From: Acidobacteriota bacterium
Lineage (GTDB): Bacteria > Actinomycetota > Acidimicrobiia > Spongiisociales > ZC4RG35
Direction of reading: 5' to 3'
DNA length: 32,801 bases
Assembly (NCBI GenBank): GCA_022573225.1
Contig: JACZUI010000031.1
Coordinates: 379-33,179, forward strand
Shown: positions 15,453 to 22,881 of the stretch, piece after piece
How positions within the stretch are numbered: position 1 is the first letter of the stretch
Layout: each line of letters starts with the position of its first letter
Made by a program: the position numbers and the translations under genes
The notes under the pieces: model-generated
What the model was told of the DNA's origin: nothing
The model's database searches: none
The model's input: only the letters and a program-made list of their open reading frames with translations

Positions 15453-17051
15453 CTACATCCTGAATACGCCGAAGCGGTCGGTGCCTTCGACCGGGCCGGA
15501 GTGGGCGGCGGAAAGGGCGATGCCCAGGACATGGCGGGTGTCGCGGGGATCGATCAGGCCGTCGTCTCTGACCCGTGCCGTTGAGAAGTAGGCCTGTTCC
15601 TCCTCTTCGATCTGAGCCTCGATCGCGGTGCGCCTGGCCTCGTCAGCCTTCTCGTCGAACTCCTCGCCGCGAGCCTCGGCTCCCTGGCGAGCGATGATCG
15701 ACATCACACCGGCAAGTTGCTTGGGACCCATCACGGCGACCTTGTGAGTGGGGTATCCGAAGACAAAGCGCGGATCGTACGACCGCCCGGACATCCCGTA
15801 GTTGCCCGCTCCGTAAGAGACTCCGGCCATCAAGGTGATGTGAGGCACTTCTGAGTTGGCGACGGCATTGACCATCTTGGCCCCGTCCTTGATTATCCCC
15901 CGCTGCTCGTAGTCCTTGCCCACCATGTATCCGGTGGTGTTGTGGATGAAGATGATCGGAGTGTCGTGCCGGTTGCACAACTGGATGAATTCGGTCGCCT
16001 TATTGGCTTCCTCGGAGAAGATGACGCCCTGCTGATTGGCCACGACTCCGATCTGGAACCCGTGGATCGACGCCCAGCCCGTCAAGATCGACGTCCCGTA
16101 AACCGTTTTGTACTCCTCGAACCGCGAGCCATCGACGGTCCGGCCGAGGATCTCCCGCATATCGAACGGCACCCGGAGGTCGGTGGGGATCACTCCCAAG
16201 AGGTCGTCGACATCGTGGATCGGCTCATCGGGATCCTTGGTCGGGCCATAACCCTGTTTTCGCCAGTTGAAGTGCGAGACGATGTCCCGGCCCATCCGAA
16301 TCGCCTCATGTTCGTCCTGGGCGAAGTAGTCGGAGAGCCCGGATACCTTCGAATGCATTTCGGCGCCACCAAGCTCCTCGTCGGTCGACTCCTCGCCCGT
16401 GGCCATCTTGACCAGCGGTGGGCCACCCAGAAAGACCTTGGCGCGTTCCTTGACCATCACGGCGTAGTCGCATAGGGCGGGGAAGTAGGCGCCCCCTGCG
16501 GTTGAGCTGCCGAAAACGATTGCGACGGTGGGAATTCCCATTTTGGAGAGCTGGGTGAGGTTGCGAAACCATTTTCCTCCCACGATGAACACTTCGGCTT
16601 GGTCAGGGAGATCGGCTCCTCCCGATTCGACGAGATTGATCAGGGGCAGCCGGTTCTCTCGGGCGATGTCCATTATCCGGAGGGTCTTCGCCACTGAGTA
16701 TCGGTTCATTGAGCCTGCCTGGCTCGTCGGATCGTGAGCGAGGATTGCGCACTCGACTCCCTCGACGACCCCGATCCCCGTGACGACATTGGCGCCGAGC
16801 CTCTTGTCGGTGCCCCACGCTGCCAAGGTTGACAGTTCGAGGAATGGCGAGTCCTGGTCGATCAGCAATTCGATGCGCTCCCGCGCCAGGAGCTTGCCGC
16901 GGTCCCGGTGACGCTGGATGTACTTCTCGCCACCTCCCTGTCGCGCTTGCTCCATCAGCGCCTCGAACTCGGCCAGCTTGGCCTCCATCGCCGCCCGGTT
17001 CTCCTGGTATTCCTCTGACCGCGGGTCGATCTTGGTGCCTAGGACCTCCAT
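15453..17051 (-). CDS. Acyl-CoA carboxylase beta chain (carboxyltransferase), methylcrotonyl-CoA carboxylase-like
   Basis: Transfers the carboxyl group from biotin to an acyl-CoA. It has 532 aa. Crotonase-fold halves carry the oxyanion loops GSSTAGGAYFPALCDYAVMV (N-terminal half) and GVSYGAGNYGMSGRSYDPRF (C-terminal half). NTTGYMVGKDYEQRGIIKDGAKMV is typical of the MCC/geranyl-CoA carboxylase branch rather than short propionyl-CoA types. Leucine or isoprenoid acid degradation is therefore plausible, but subfamily is by eye. The start at 17051 is supported by TACTCT ending 7 nt upstream; the frame stays open upstream to 17276 but that part overlaps the divergent MaoC gene. The alpha chain follows in the same direction. 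Confidence 0.93.
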   Translation of the reverse strand: MEVLGTKIDPRSEEYQENRAAMEAKLAEFEALMEQARQGGGEKYIQRHRDRGKLLARERIELLIDQDSPFLELSTLAAWGTDKRLGANVVTGIGVVEGVECAILAHDPTSQAGSMNRYSVAKTLRIMDIARENRLPLINLVESGGADLPDQAEVFIVGGKWFRNLTQLSKMGIPTVAIVFGSSTAGGAYFPALCDYAVMVKERAKVFLGGPPLVKMATGEESTDEELGGAEMHSKVSGLSDYFAQDEHEAIRMGRDIVSHFNWRKQGYGPTKDPDEPIHDVDDLLGVIPTDLRVPFDMREILGRTVDGSRFEEYKTVYGTSILTGWASIHGFQIGVVANQQGVIFSEEANKATEFIQLCNRHDTPIIFIHNTTGYMVGKDYEQRGIIKDGAKMVNAVANSEVPHITLMAGVSYGAGNYGMSGRSYDPRFVFGYPTHKVAVMGPKQLAGVMSIIARQGAEARGEEFDEKADEARRTAIEAQIEEEEQAYFSTARVRDDGLIDPRDTRHVLGIALSAAHSGPVEGTDRFGVFRM

Positions 17052-17058
17052 CGGGGCG

Positions 17059-17064
17059 AGAGTA
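17059..17064 (-). promoter_or_regulatory. -10 box TACTCT of the carboxyltransferase gene
   Basis: On the minus strand TACTCT ends 7 nt before the ATG at 17051. This fixes the start and implies a leaderless transcript. Confidence 0.5.
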
Positions 17065-17098
17065 GTGGCGACCTGCTTTGGTAAGGGTTTCCAACATT

Positions 17099-17104
17099 GA
17101 GGAG
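17099..17104 (+). promoter_or_regulatory. Shine-Dalgarno GAGGAG deciding the MaoC start
   Basis: GAGGAG lies 6 nt before the GTG at 17111. A TTG at 17078 is in frame but has no ribosome site. Confidence 0.6.
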
Positions 17105-17110
17105 TGTGTA

Positions 17111-17554
17111 GTGCAGGCTTCGGATCTCGAACACTTGGTCGGCACCGAGATCGGTGTCTCCGACTGGCTGGAGATGACTCAGGATCGGATCGATGCTTTC
17201 GCCGACGCGACCGATGACCACCAATGGATTCACATTGATCCTGAGAAGGCTGCGGCCGGGCCTTTCGGCCAGACAATCGCCCATGGGTTCCTGACTCTTT
17301 CGCTCACCGTGCCGATGACCTACTCGATCGAACTGGATGTCGGCGAGCCGAAGATGGCGATCAACTACGGACTCGAGAAGGTGAGGTATCCAGCACCGGT
17401 TCCGGTCGGCTCACGCATCCGGGCTCGGGTCGGGTTGGCCTCGGTCCGCGACGTGGGCGGTGGAATTCAAGTCAATCGAGCGGTGACGATGGAAGTCGAG
17501 GGAAGCGAGAAGCCGTCGATGGTCGCGGAGACGGTTACCCGGTACTACTACTGA
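17111..17554 (+). CDS. MaoC-family (R)-specific enoyl-CoA hydratase
   Basis: Hot-dog fold hydratase of 147 aa, likely hydrating trans-2-enoyl-CoA to (R)-3-hydroxyacyl-CoA. The catalytic hydratase-2 motif is readable at about residues 36-55 as ADATDDHQWIHIDPEKAA, with Asp and His in the usual D-x(4)-H spacing, followed by GPFGQTIAHGFLTLSL. The C-terminal strands (NYGLEKVRYPAPVPVGSRIRARV) are standard for single-domain MaoC proteins. The start codon is GTG, chosen by the GAGGAG ribosome site. It diverges from the carboxylase operon with 59 bases between start codons, and the SDR operon converges on it. This context suggests participation in acyl-CoA breakdown or hydroxyalkanoate metabolism. Confidence 0.9.
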   Translation: MQASDLEHLVGTEIGVSDWLEMTQDRIDAFADATDDHQWIHIDPEKAAAGPFGQTIAHGFLTLSLTVPMTYSIELDVGEPKMAINYGLEKVRYPAPVPVGSRIRARVGLASVRDVGGGIQVNRAVTMEVEGSEKPSMVAETVTRYYY

Positions 17555-17559
17555 GTTTT

Positions 17560-17665
17560 CTCCCCCTGGCGAACGAAGTGAGCTGCCCCTTCCGCCCCTC
17601 CGGGGCACCTCCCCCAAACTCGCTCCGCTCGAGGGGTAGGAAAAATCTCGCTCCGCTCGAGGGAG
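17560..17665. repeat. Repeat-rich intergenic hairpin region (GGCGAACGAAGTGAG type)
   Basis: The 132-bp gap after the MaoC gene contains GGCGAACGAAGTGAG at 17568-17582, then GCCCCTCCGGGGC (a small hairpin near 17593-17605), then two copies of CTCGCTCCGCTCGAGGG at 17619-17635 and 17647-17663. The latter are roughly the reverse complement of the first motif, so the region can fold into alternative hairpins. The same GGCGAACG(A/C)AGTGAG motif recurs twice at 32512-32555. It lies between convergent genes and may act as a terminator or a REP-like element. Confidence 0.7.
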
Positions 17666-17686
17666 AGGAAATATGCCTGGCAGGTT

Positions 17687-18385
17687 TTAGGACAGACTCC
17701 GGCCTCCACCCGCCACGACTACATGGCCGGTGATGTAGGAGGAGAGCGGCGTCAGAAGGAACCACACCACGTTGGCGATTTCGTCGGGCGTGCCCATCCG
17801 TTCGAGGGGAATCGCCGACACCATCTTGTCGAGCACATCCTCGGGGATGGCCATCGCCATCTCGGTCCCGATCAGTCCGGGTGCGATCGCATTCACTCGA
17901 ACGTGCGGTGCCAGTGACAAGGCCATCGCCCGGGTCATTCCCACCACTCCGCCTTTGGACATCGAGTAGTTGAACTGTCCGAAATTTCCCAGGTACGCCC
18001 GTGATGCGATGTTCACAATGCAAGCGCCTTCGTGCATCAATGGCGCCAACTCTGCCGATAGGGAGAAGGCTGCCCCCAGATTGACGTTCAATACCGCGGC
18101 GAAGTCGGCGTCGGTCATGTTGATCAGACGCGAATCCCGAGTGATGCCGGCGTTGTTGACCAGTCCGAGCAACGGCAGCCCGGTTGCCTCGACGGCCTCG
18201 CGCACGATGCGGGGTCCGTCGTCCGATGTCAGATCCACCTGGACCGCGGTGATGTGCTCGGAGATGGCTAGCTCCGCTGCCAGATCAACTCCCACGACGG
18301 TGAATGGCCCACTCGCTGCCAATTTCTCCGAGATGGCTCTGCCAATCCCTCCCGCCGCGCCCGTTACGACGATGGCGCCATTCAT
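17687..18385 (-). CDS. Short-chain dehydrogenase/reductase, FabG/3-hydroxyacyl-CoA dehydrogenase-like
   Basis: NAD(P)-dependent oxidoreductase of 232 aa, with a likely role in oxidising a 3-hydroxyacyl-CoA or reducing a 3-oxoacyl thioester. Classical SDR motifs are complete: TGAAGGIGRAI (8-18), NNAG (77-80), catalytic S128, Y140 and K144 in NYSMSKGG, and VNAIAPGLIGTEM. The C-terminal SYITGHVVVAGGG is typical of FabG-like enzymes. It is the last gene of the leftward thiolase operon and overlaps the half-SDR gene by 4 nt. The context (CoA-transferase and thiolase) favours an acyl-CoA substrate rather than an ACP one. Confidence 0.92.
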   Translation of the reverse strand: MNGAIVVTGAAGGIGRAISEKLAASGPFTVVGVDLAAELAISEHITAVQVDLTSDDGPRIVREAVEATGLPLLGLVNNAGITRDSRLINMTDADFAAVLNVNLGAAFSLSAELAPLMHEGACIVNIASRAYLGNFGQFNYSMSKGGVVGMTRAMALSLAPHVRVNAIAPGLIGTEMAMAIPEDVLDKMVSAIPLERMGTPDEIANVVWFLLTPLSSYITGHVVVAGGGRSLS

Positions 18386-18765
18386 GGCAGCGCTTTTCCG
18401 ATATGGCCGGGGCCGATCCTGACCAATTCGCCAGTGACGCCGTCAGAATCGAGCAAGCGCTCAGCCCATCGCGTCACCGTTTCGGGGTCGGTGCCCTCGT
18501 CATATGCGACGACGTTGGCAGTCCAGCCCTTTCGACTGCCCTCGATTGCGGCAGTTCGAGCTGCGGAGATGAGGCCGCCGGCGACCATTGCCCTCCCCGC
18601 TCCTCGCCGGCCGAGCAAGTCGTCCTGGCACACCACAAAAACGAAGCTCTCCTCCGCCTGGGCTGCGGCCCGGCTCATCTCGAAGGCTCGAGTCAGCTCG
18701 GCAAGCACGTCAGACCATCCGTCGCCAACTTCCGCGGCCCAGTGGATTCGCTCCATGGACGTCAC
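18382..18765 (-). CDS. Half-length, apparently non-catalytic SDR-like protein
   Basis: 127 aa. It resembles the C-terminal half of an SDR: ESFVFVVCQDDLLGRRGAG (equivalent to the Ser strand), then VAGGLISAARTAAIEGSRKGWTANVVAY (equivalent to the YxxxK helix and VNAIAPG strand), then DGVTGELVRIGPGHIG. The N-terminal nucleotide-binding TGxxxGIG region is absent. The Tyr and Lys of YxxxK are replaced in GRAMVAGG. It is therefore probably a structural partner of the adjacent catalytic SDR. Both ends overlap the neighbouring genes by 4 nt. Non-catalytic partner SDRs are known, for example BbsC of BbsCD. That this protein is one of them is my inference. Confidence 0.72.
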   Translation of the reverse strand: MTSMERIHWAAEVGDGWSDVLAELTRAFEMSRAAAQAEESFVFVVCQDDLLGRRGAGRAMVAGGLISAARTAAIEGSRKGWTANVVAYDEGTDPETVTRWAERLLDSDGVTGELVRIGPGHIGKALP

Positions 18766-19949
18766 GATACGACCGCGGTCCCCTGTTCGATCATCGTCGA
18801 AATGGTTTCGTCGTCGAGCCCGAGTTCACTCAGAAGCGCACTGGTATGTTGGCCAAGCGTCGCCGGGACCAACTCGGCGCGGGCCGGCGACCCGTCAAAC
18901 CTTATTGGTGAACCGGTGGTCCTGACCTTGCCGGCGACGGGGTGCTCGACCTCGAAGAGCATCTCGTTGTGTCTGGCCTGAGGATCGTTCAGTGCTTTCT
19001 CGAGGGTGAGCACCCGTCCTACGGGCAACCCGGCGGCCTCAAACAGCTGCACCCAGTGATCTAGCGGCTCTTGACGAAACAGCCTTCCGAGTTTCCGCTC
19101 GAGCGAGTCACGGTTTGCCATCCTCAGCTCATTGGTTGGAAAGTCTTCGAGTAGATCCGATCGCTCGAGGGCGTCAGCGAGAAGCTCGAAGTGACGGTCG
19201 GAGACAATGGCCAAGGTAAACGGCCCGTCCGCAGCTTCGAACACTCGGTTGGGAGCCAGAAACGGACTAGCAGTTCCGGTTCGGTCGGGCTGTGTCCCGG
19301 TCGCCAGGCCAATCGCGTTCCAGCCGGATTGAACCGCCAGAAGGCCATCACGAAGCGAGACATCGATTCGTCGTGCGGTGCGGGTTCGCTCGGCGAGGGC
19401 AGCCGACACCGCCAACGCTGTGTTGGTCCCGGCCACATAGTCACCGATCGTGGTGGCCGTCTTCCTGGCTCCGTCTTTTGGTTCGCCGGTTATCGAGATC
19501 ATCCCCGACTCACCCTGGAAGATGACGTCGACACCGGCCCGGTCGGCGTAGGGACCCTCGGCTCCAAAGGCTGCCACCGTGGCGTATATGAGCCGGGGAT
19601 TCATCTCGGTAGCCCGATCGTATCCGAGGCCGAGACGCTCCATCGCTCCGTGGCGGAGGTTGTGGATCAGAACATCCGCCTTCCTGACCAGGTTGTCGAG
19701 GATCCGCTTCGACAACCAATCCTTTGTGTCGATCGCCAGCGACTCCTTGCCCCGATTCAACGCCATGAACAAGGCCGACTCCCCTTTGATGAAGGGCCCG
19801 AACTGTCGGCTCAGATCGCCACTCGGAGGCTCGACCTTTATCACCCGGGCCCCCAGGTCGGCGAGCAGCATGGCCGCGTATGGGGCCGCTATCAGGTTGC
19901 CGAATTCGACGACTGTGGTGCCATGGAGCGGTTCCGTGGCACTAGACAC
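18762..19949 (-). CDS. Class III CoA-transferase (CaiB/BaiF family)
   Basis: Transfers CoA between carboxylic acids, activating or exchanging the acid substrate; cytoplasmic. It has 395 aa, family length. It starts LHGTTVVEFGNLIAAPYAAMLLADLGARVIKVEPPSGD, the universal N-terminus of the family. The catalytic Asp is D170 in TIGDYVAGTNTALAV. RGKESLAIDTKD and NLRHGAMERLGLGYD are also typical. The substrate is unknown. It overlaps the thiolase gene by 8 nt and the half-SDR gene by 4 nt, so it belongs to one operon. CoA donors such as acetyl-, succinyl- or formyl-CoA cannot be told apart here. Confidence 0.93.
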   Translation of the reverse strand: MSSATEPLHGTTVVEFGNLIAAPYAAMLLADLGARVIKVEPPSGDLSRQFGPFIKGESALFMALNRGKESLAIDTKDWLSKRILDNLVRKADVLIHNLRHGAMERLGLGYDRATEMNPRLIYATVAAFGAEGPYADRAGVDVIFQGESGMISITGEPKDGARKTATTIGDYVAGTNTALAVSAALAERTRTARRIDVSLRDGLLAVQSGWNAIGLATGTQPDRTGTASPFLAPNRVFEAADGPFTLAIVSDRHFELLADALERSDLLEDFPTNELRMANRDSLERKLGRLFRQEPLDHWVQLFEAAGLPVGRVLTLEKALNDPQARHNEMLFEVEHPVAGKVRTTGSPIRFDGSPARAELVPATLGQHTSALLSELGLDDETISTMIEQGTAVVS

Positions 19950-21159
19950 GCTCGATGACCATGCTGATTCCCTGGCCGACGCCGATGCACATCGTCGCCA
20001 TGCCGTAGCGGCCTTCCCGACGTCTCAGCTCGTGAACAAGAGTCACGAGAATCCTCGCCCCCGACGCCCCGAGAGGGTGCCCCAGGGCAATGGCGCCTCC
20101 GTTCACGTTGACCTTCTCGGGATCGAGATCGAGAAGCTTGATGCTGGCCACCGACTGGGCGGCGAAGGCTTCGTTGACCTCCACGAGGTCAAGATCGCCA
20201 ACCGAGAGGTGTCCCCGGTCGAGTGCCTTCTCACTGGCGGGAACCGGACCGATCCCCATGATGTCGGGATGGACTCCCGATGCCGCCGACGACACCACCC
20301 GTGCAATCGGTTCGAGGTCATGTTTTTTGAGACCGTCCCGGGTCGCGAGGAGGAGTGCGGCAGCCCCGTCGTTCATCGGCGACGAGTTGCCCGCAGTAAC
20401 GGTGCCGCTGTCTTTGAAGACGGAACGCAGCTCGGTGAGCTTTTCCAGAGAGGTGTCGGCCCGCGGTCCCTCATCCGAGCTGACGCCGACGACGCTTCGG
20501 CTTTTCGCGTCGCCGGGCGCATCCAACGGTTCGATCTCATCCTTGAACCGGTTGGCCGCCATTGCAGCAAGCGCCTTCTGGTGGCTGGCGAGAGCGAAAC
20601 GATCCTGGTCTTCGCGGGATACGCGGTATTTCTCGGCGACGACCTCGGCAGTCATGCCCAGGGTGATTGGCGGGTACATCTCGGTCATGGTCTTGTTGAC
20701 AAGCCTCCATCCGAGAACAGTGTCTGCAGCCTCGGGAAATCCAGTAGCGAAGGCGCGGTCGCCCTTCATCATCACGTAGGGGGCTCGGCTCATCGACTCA
20801 GATCCGCCGGCGACCATGATGTCGCCCCACCCCCCGGCGAGTGCGTGGGTTGCAGATGCAACGGCCTGGAGGCCGGAACCGCAGAGGCGGTTCACCGTGA
20901 CGCCGGGGACCTCGATGGGCAGCCCGGCAAGAAGGCCTGCCATTCGCGCCACGTTTCTGTTGTCCTCACCGGCCTGATTGGCCGCTCCCCATTGGATGTC
21001 CTCTATCGCTGCCGGATCGAGGTCGGGGTTCCTCTCCATCAATCGCCGCACCACATGAGCGGCCAGGTCGTCGGGCCTGACGTGGGCAAGTTGGCCACCA
21101 AGCTTTCCCATCGGGGTCCGGCAGGCGTCGACTATGAAAATCTCACTCATATGTGTCAT
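19942..21159 (-). CDS. Thiolase (acetyl-CoA acyltransferase)
   Basis: Cleaves 3-oxoacyl-CoA with CoA, or condenses two acyl-CoAs in reverse. It has 405 aa. The nucleophile is C93 in NRLCGSGLQAV, the catalytic His is H361 in GGAIALGHPLGASG and the second Cys is C391 in CIGVGQG. SxxH and NEAF motifs (EVNEAFAAQS) are present, so it should be active. Its sequence fits the degradative 3-oxoacyl/3-oxoadipyl-CoA thiolase type, but PhaA-type activity cannot be excluded. It is the first gene of the leftward operon. An alternative start at 21150 (MSEIFIV) is possible. Confidence 0.93.
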   Translation of the reverse strand: MTHMSEIFIVDACRTPMGKLGGQLAHVRPDDLAAHVVRRLMERNPDLDPAAIEDIQWGAANQAGEDNRNVARMAGLLAGLPIEVPGVTVNRLCGSGLQAVASATHALAGGWGDIMVAGGSESMSRAPYVMMKGDRAFATGFPEAADTVLGWRLVNKTMTEMYPPITLGMTAEVVAEKYRVSREDQDRFALASHQKALAAMAANRFKDEIEPLDAPGDAKSRSVVGVSSDEGPRADTSLEKLTELRSVFKDSGTVTAGNSSPMNDGAAALLLATRDGLKKHDLEPIARVVSSAASGVHPDIMGIGPVPASEKALDRGHLSVGDLDLVEVNEAFAAQSVASIKLLDLDPEKVNVNGGAIALGHPLGASGARILVTLVHELRRREGRYGMATMCIGVGQGISMVIERV

Positions 21160-21300
21160 GCGGACGGCATTCTCGCGATGTCTCGTCGCTGATAGATGGG
21201 CAAACCACTAGGTGCGACATGGAGTCCTCACCTTATGGTGGTCGCGGGAGTGACACCCGTGAGATAGGACGAATCGCAGAACGGGTAAAGAGGACCGCGA

Positions 21301-21306
21301 TACGCT
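21301..21306 (+). promoter_or_regulatory. -10 box TACGCT of the HhH-GPD gene
   Basis: TACGCT ends 7 nt before the ATG at 21314, with no Shine-Dalgarno. Confidence 0.45.
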
Positions 21307-21313
21307 CGACCGT

Positions 21314-21868
21314 ATGCCCGACCGACTCAACTTCACCGATTCCGACGATGCCAACCGCCTGCTCGCCAGCGACGGCCTTGCTCTGCTGATCGGGATGCTG
21401 CTTGATCAGCAGTTCCCGATGGAGCGTGCCTTCTACGGTCCCTTTCTTCTCAAGGAGCGTCTCGGGGAGGACCTTGACGAGAGTCGTATCGCCGACTGGG
21501 ATCCCGAAGCGATGGAGACAGTCTTCAAGGGACCGCCGGCCATTCATCGGTACCCATCGTCAATGGCCAAGAGGACACAGGAGCTGTGTCGAACGATCGT
21601 GAATGAGTACAGCGGAAGCGCCAAGAACATATGGGTGACGGCCGATGACGGCGCCGAGTTACTCACCCGTCTCGAGGCCTTGCCCGGCTTCGGCATCGGC
21701 AAGTCGCGCATCTTTGTCGGTCTGCTCGGCAAGAGGCTGGGTGTTGCTCCGGTCGGCTGGGAGGAGAGTGCCGCCGACTGGTCGAGCATCGCCGATGTTG
21801 CTTCTTTCGAAGACGTCGCCTTCCTTCGTGAACAGAAACGTGTAATGAAGGCTGCCAGAAAGACCTGA
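21314..21868 (+). CDS. HhH-GPD base-excision repair-like protein
   Basis: 184 aa, matching in sequence the actinobacterial uncharacterised HhH-GPD family (TIGR03252 type, from memory). It opens ALLIGMLLDQQFPMERAFYGP, typical of the DNA glycosylase helix. The helix-hairpin-helix is LPGFGIGKSRIFVGLLGKRLG (about 138-158). Endonuclease III-type Fe-S cysteines are not present. A catalytic Asp is not obvious in the usual place, so glycosylase activity is uncertain. It is followed by the DUF4388 gene 57 bases downstream, which has its own ribosome site. Confidence 0.88.
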   Translation: MPDRLNFTDSDDANRLLASDGLALLIGMLLDQQFPMERAFYGPFLLKERLGEDLDESRIADWDPEAMETVFKGPPAIHRYPSSMAKRTQELCRTIVNEYSGSAKNIWVTADDGAELLTRLEALPGFGIGKSRIFVGLLGKRLGVAPVGWEESAADWSSIADVASFEDVAFLREQKRVMKAARKT

Positions 21869-21911
21869 ACCTCGCTTAACCATCTGGTCGGTCCTGCCGA
21901 TAGGCAGTGGT

Positions 21912-21918
21912 GGAGGAG
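21912..21918 (+). promoter_or_regulatory. Shine-Dalgarno GGAGGAG of the DUF4388 gene
   Basis: GGAGGAG lies 7 nt before the ATG at 21926. It is one of the few strong ribosome sites in this window. Confidence 0.6.
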
Positions 21919-21925
21919 CCGAACC

Positions 21926-22858
21926 ATGGAAGGACAAATGCAGCTCTCGGGTCAGCTCTCTGATTGGAGCATCAACGACCTGTTGCAGATAATGCAGGTC
22001 ACCCACAGGACCGGATCCCTGGATATCGAAGGGAATCAAAGGGGCCGTGTCCATTTTCGAGACGGCCGGGTGACCGGGGCCGAGCTATCGGGGCCGAACG
22101 GAGGCCATATCGGATCCGATCGCAGCGGCGTCGCCGACGTCCTCTATGTGCTTTCGAGGAGCGATGAGGGCTCATTCGCCGTTGGGGCCGCAGACGGTCC
22201 CGACGTCGAGGGTTGGTCCATCGAAGAGGTTGTCTCCGACGTGGATGATCTCCGCGCGCTGGAGAGCGAAGTTGTCGACTCGGGCCTTTTCGAGGCAAGT
22301 GGGGTTCGCCTCGTCCAGAAGATCGAGGAACCGATGACCGTCGAACCGGAGGACTGGCACATCCTGGTTACCTTGGTTCGTCCTTTCACCTTCGATTATC
22401 TCGAGTCTCAGTACGGGCGCGGCACCGCTGTTCGCATCTTCCACACCCTTGATCGGCTCGGTATGGCAGAGGCCATCGCTGCCGGAGACGGTGAAACAGA
22501 GTGGCTCGACCGGCTCGCTGAGGATGTCTCGCCCGGTTCAGGAGAGCCGACCTGGCTGGAGGATCTCGAGAAAAAGGCGTCTGAGGATCCGGAACTCACC
22601 GGATCCGCCGATGAGGCTCTTGTCGCAGTCACCGATCGTGCCGACGAAGAGTCGGGCGAAGTCGAACCTGCCGATGAAGAGCCGCTAGTCGTGATCGAGC
22701 CTGAGTCTTCCGAGAAGCCGGATGCCGGAAAGAAGCCGACCAGAAAGAGGAGAGTGTCGGCGGATGTCCAGGGAGTGTCCGCCCCAGCCTCGACCACCCT
22801 CACCGACGGTGTCTATGACGAGATCCGTCGGCTGCGAAGCAAGGTCAGCGAGAAGTAA
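21926..22858 (+). CDS. DUF4388 (PATAN-like) domain protein
   Basis: 310 aa. Residues 5-100 match the DUF4388 pattern: QLSGQLSDWSINDLLQIMQVTHRTGSLDI, then GRVHFRDGRVTGAEL. Such domains occur in signalling and gliding-type regulators and are thought to mediate protein interactions. Residues 120-185 form a second helical region that may be winged-helix-like (WHILVTLVRPFTFDYLESQYG). The rest is acidic low complexity (about 200-270), ending in a basic patch KKPTRKRRVSAD and a short helix DEIRRLRSKVSEK. Function is unknown. Confidence 0.75.
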   Translation: MEGQMQLSGQLSDWSINDLLQIMQVTHRTGSLDIEGNQRGRVHFRDGRVTGAELSGPNGGHIGSDRSGVADVLYVLSRSDEGSFAVGAADGPDVEGWSIEEVVSDVDDLRALESEVVDSGLFEASGVRLVQKIEEPMTVEPEDWHILVTLVRPFTFDYLESQYGRGTAVRIFHTLDRLGMAEAIAAGDGETEWLDRLAEDVSPGSGEPTWLEDLEKKASEDPELTGSADEALVAVTDRADEESGEVEPADEEPLVVIEPESSEKPDAGKKPTRKRRVSADVQGVSAPASTTLTDGVYDEIRRLRSKVSEK

Positions 22859-22865
22859 CGTCTCC

Positions 22866-22881
22866 CTCAGGCATGCCTGAG
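22866..22881. repeat. 16-bp perfect palindrome centred on the udk start codon
   Basis: CTCAGGCATGCCTGAG is a perfect palindrome that contains the ATG at 22873. It could be an operator or an mRNA hairpin hiding the start. Such a palindrome can also arise by chance in 33 kb. Confidence 0.4.

Noticed and set aside
17052-17276. N-terminal extension of the carboxyltransferase frame
   Set aside because: The extra 75 residues are Arg/Ser/Pro-rich with no family similarity and overlap the MaoC gene; the TACTCT box supports the start at 17051.
19579-21192. Long plus-strand open frame antisense to the thiolase and CoA-transferase genes
   Set aside because: High-GC third-position bias of the real minus-strand genes opens this frame; it has no recognisable domains, and the minus-strand genes have complete catalytic motifs.
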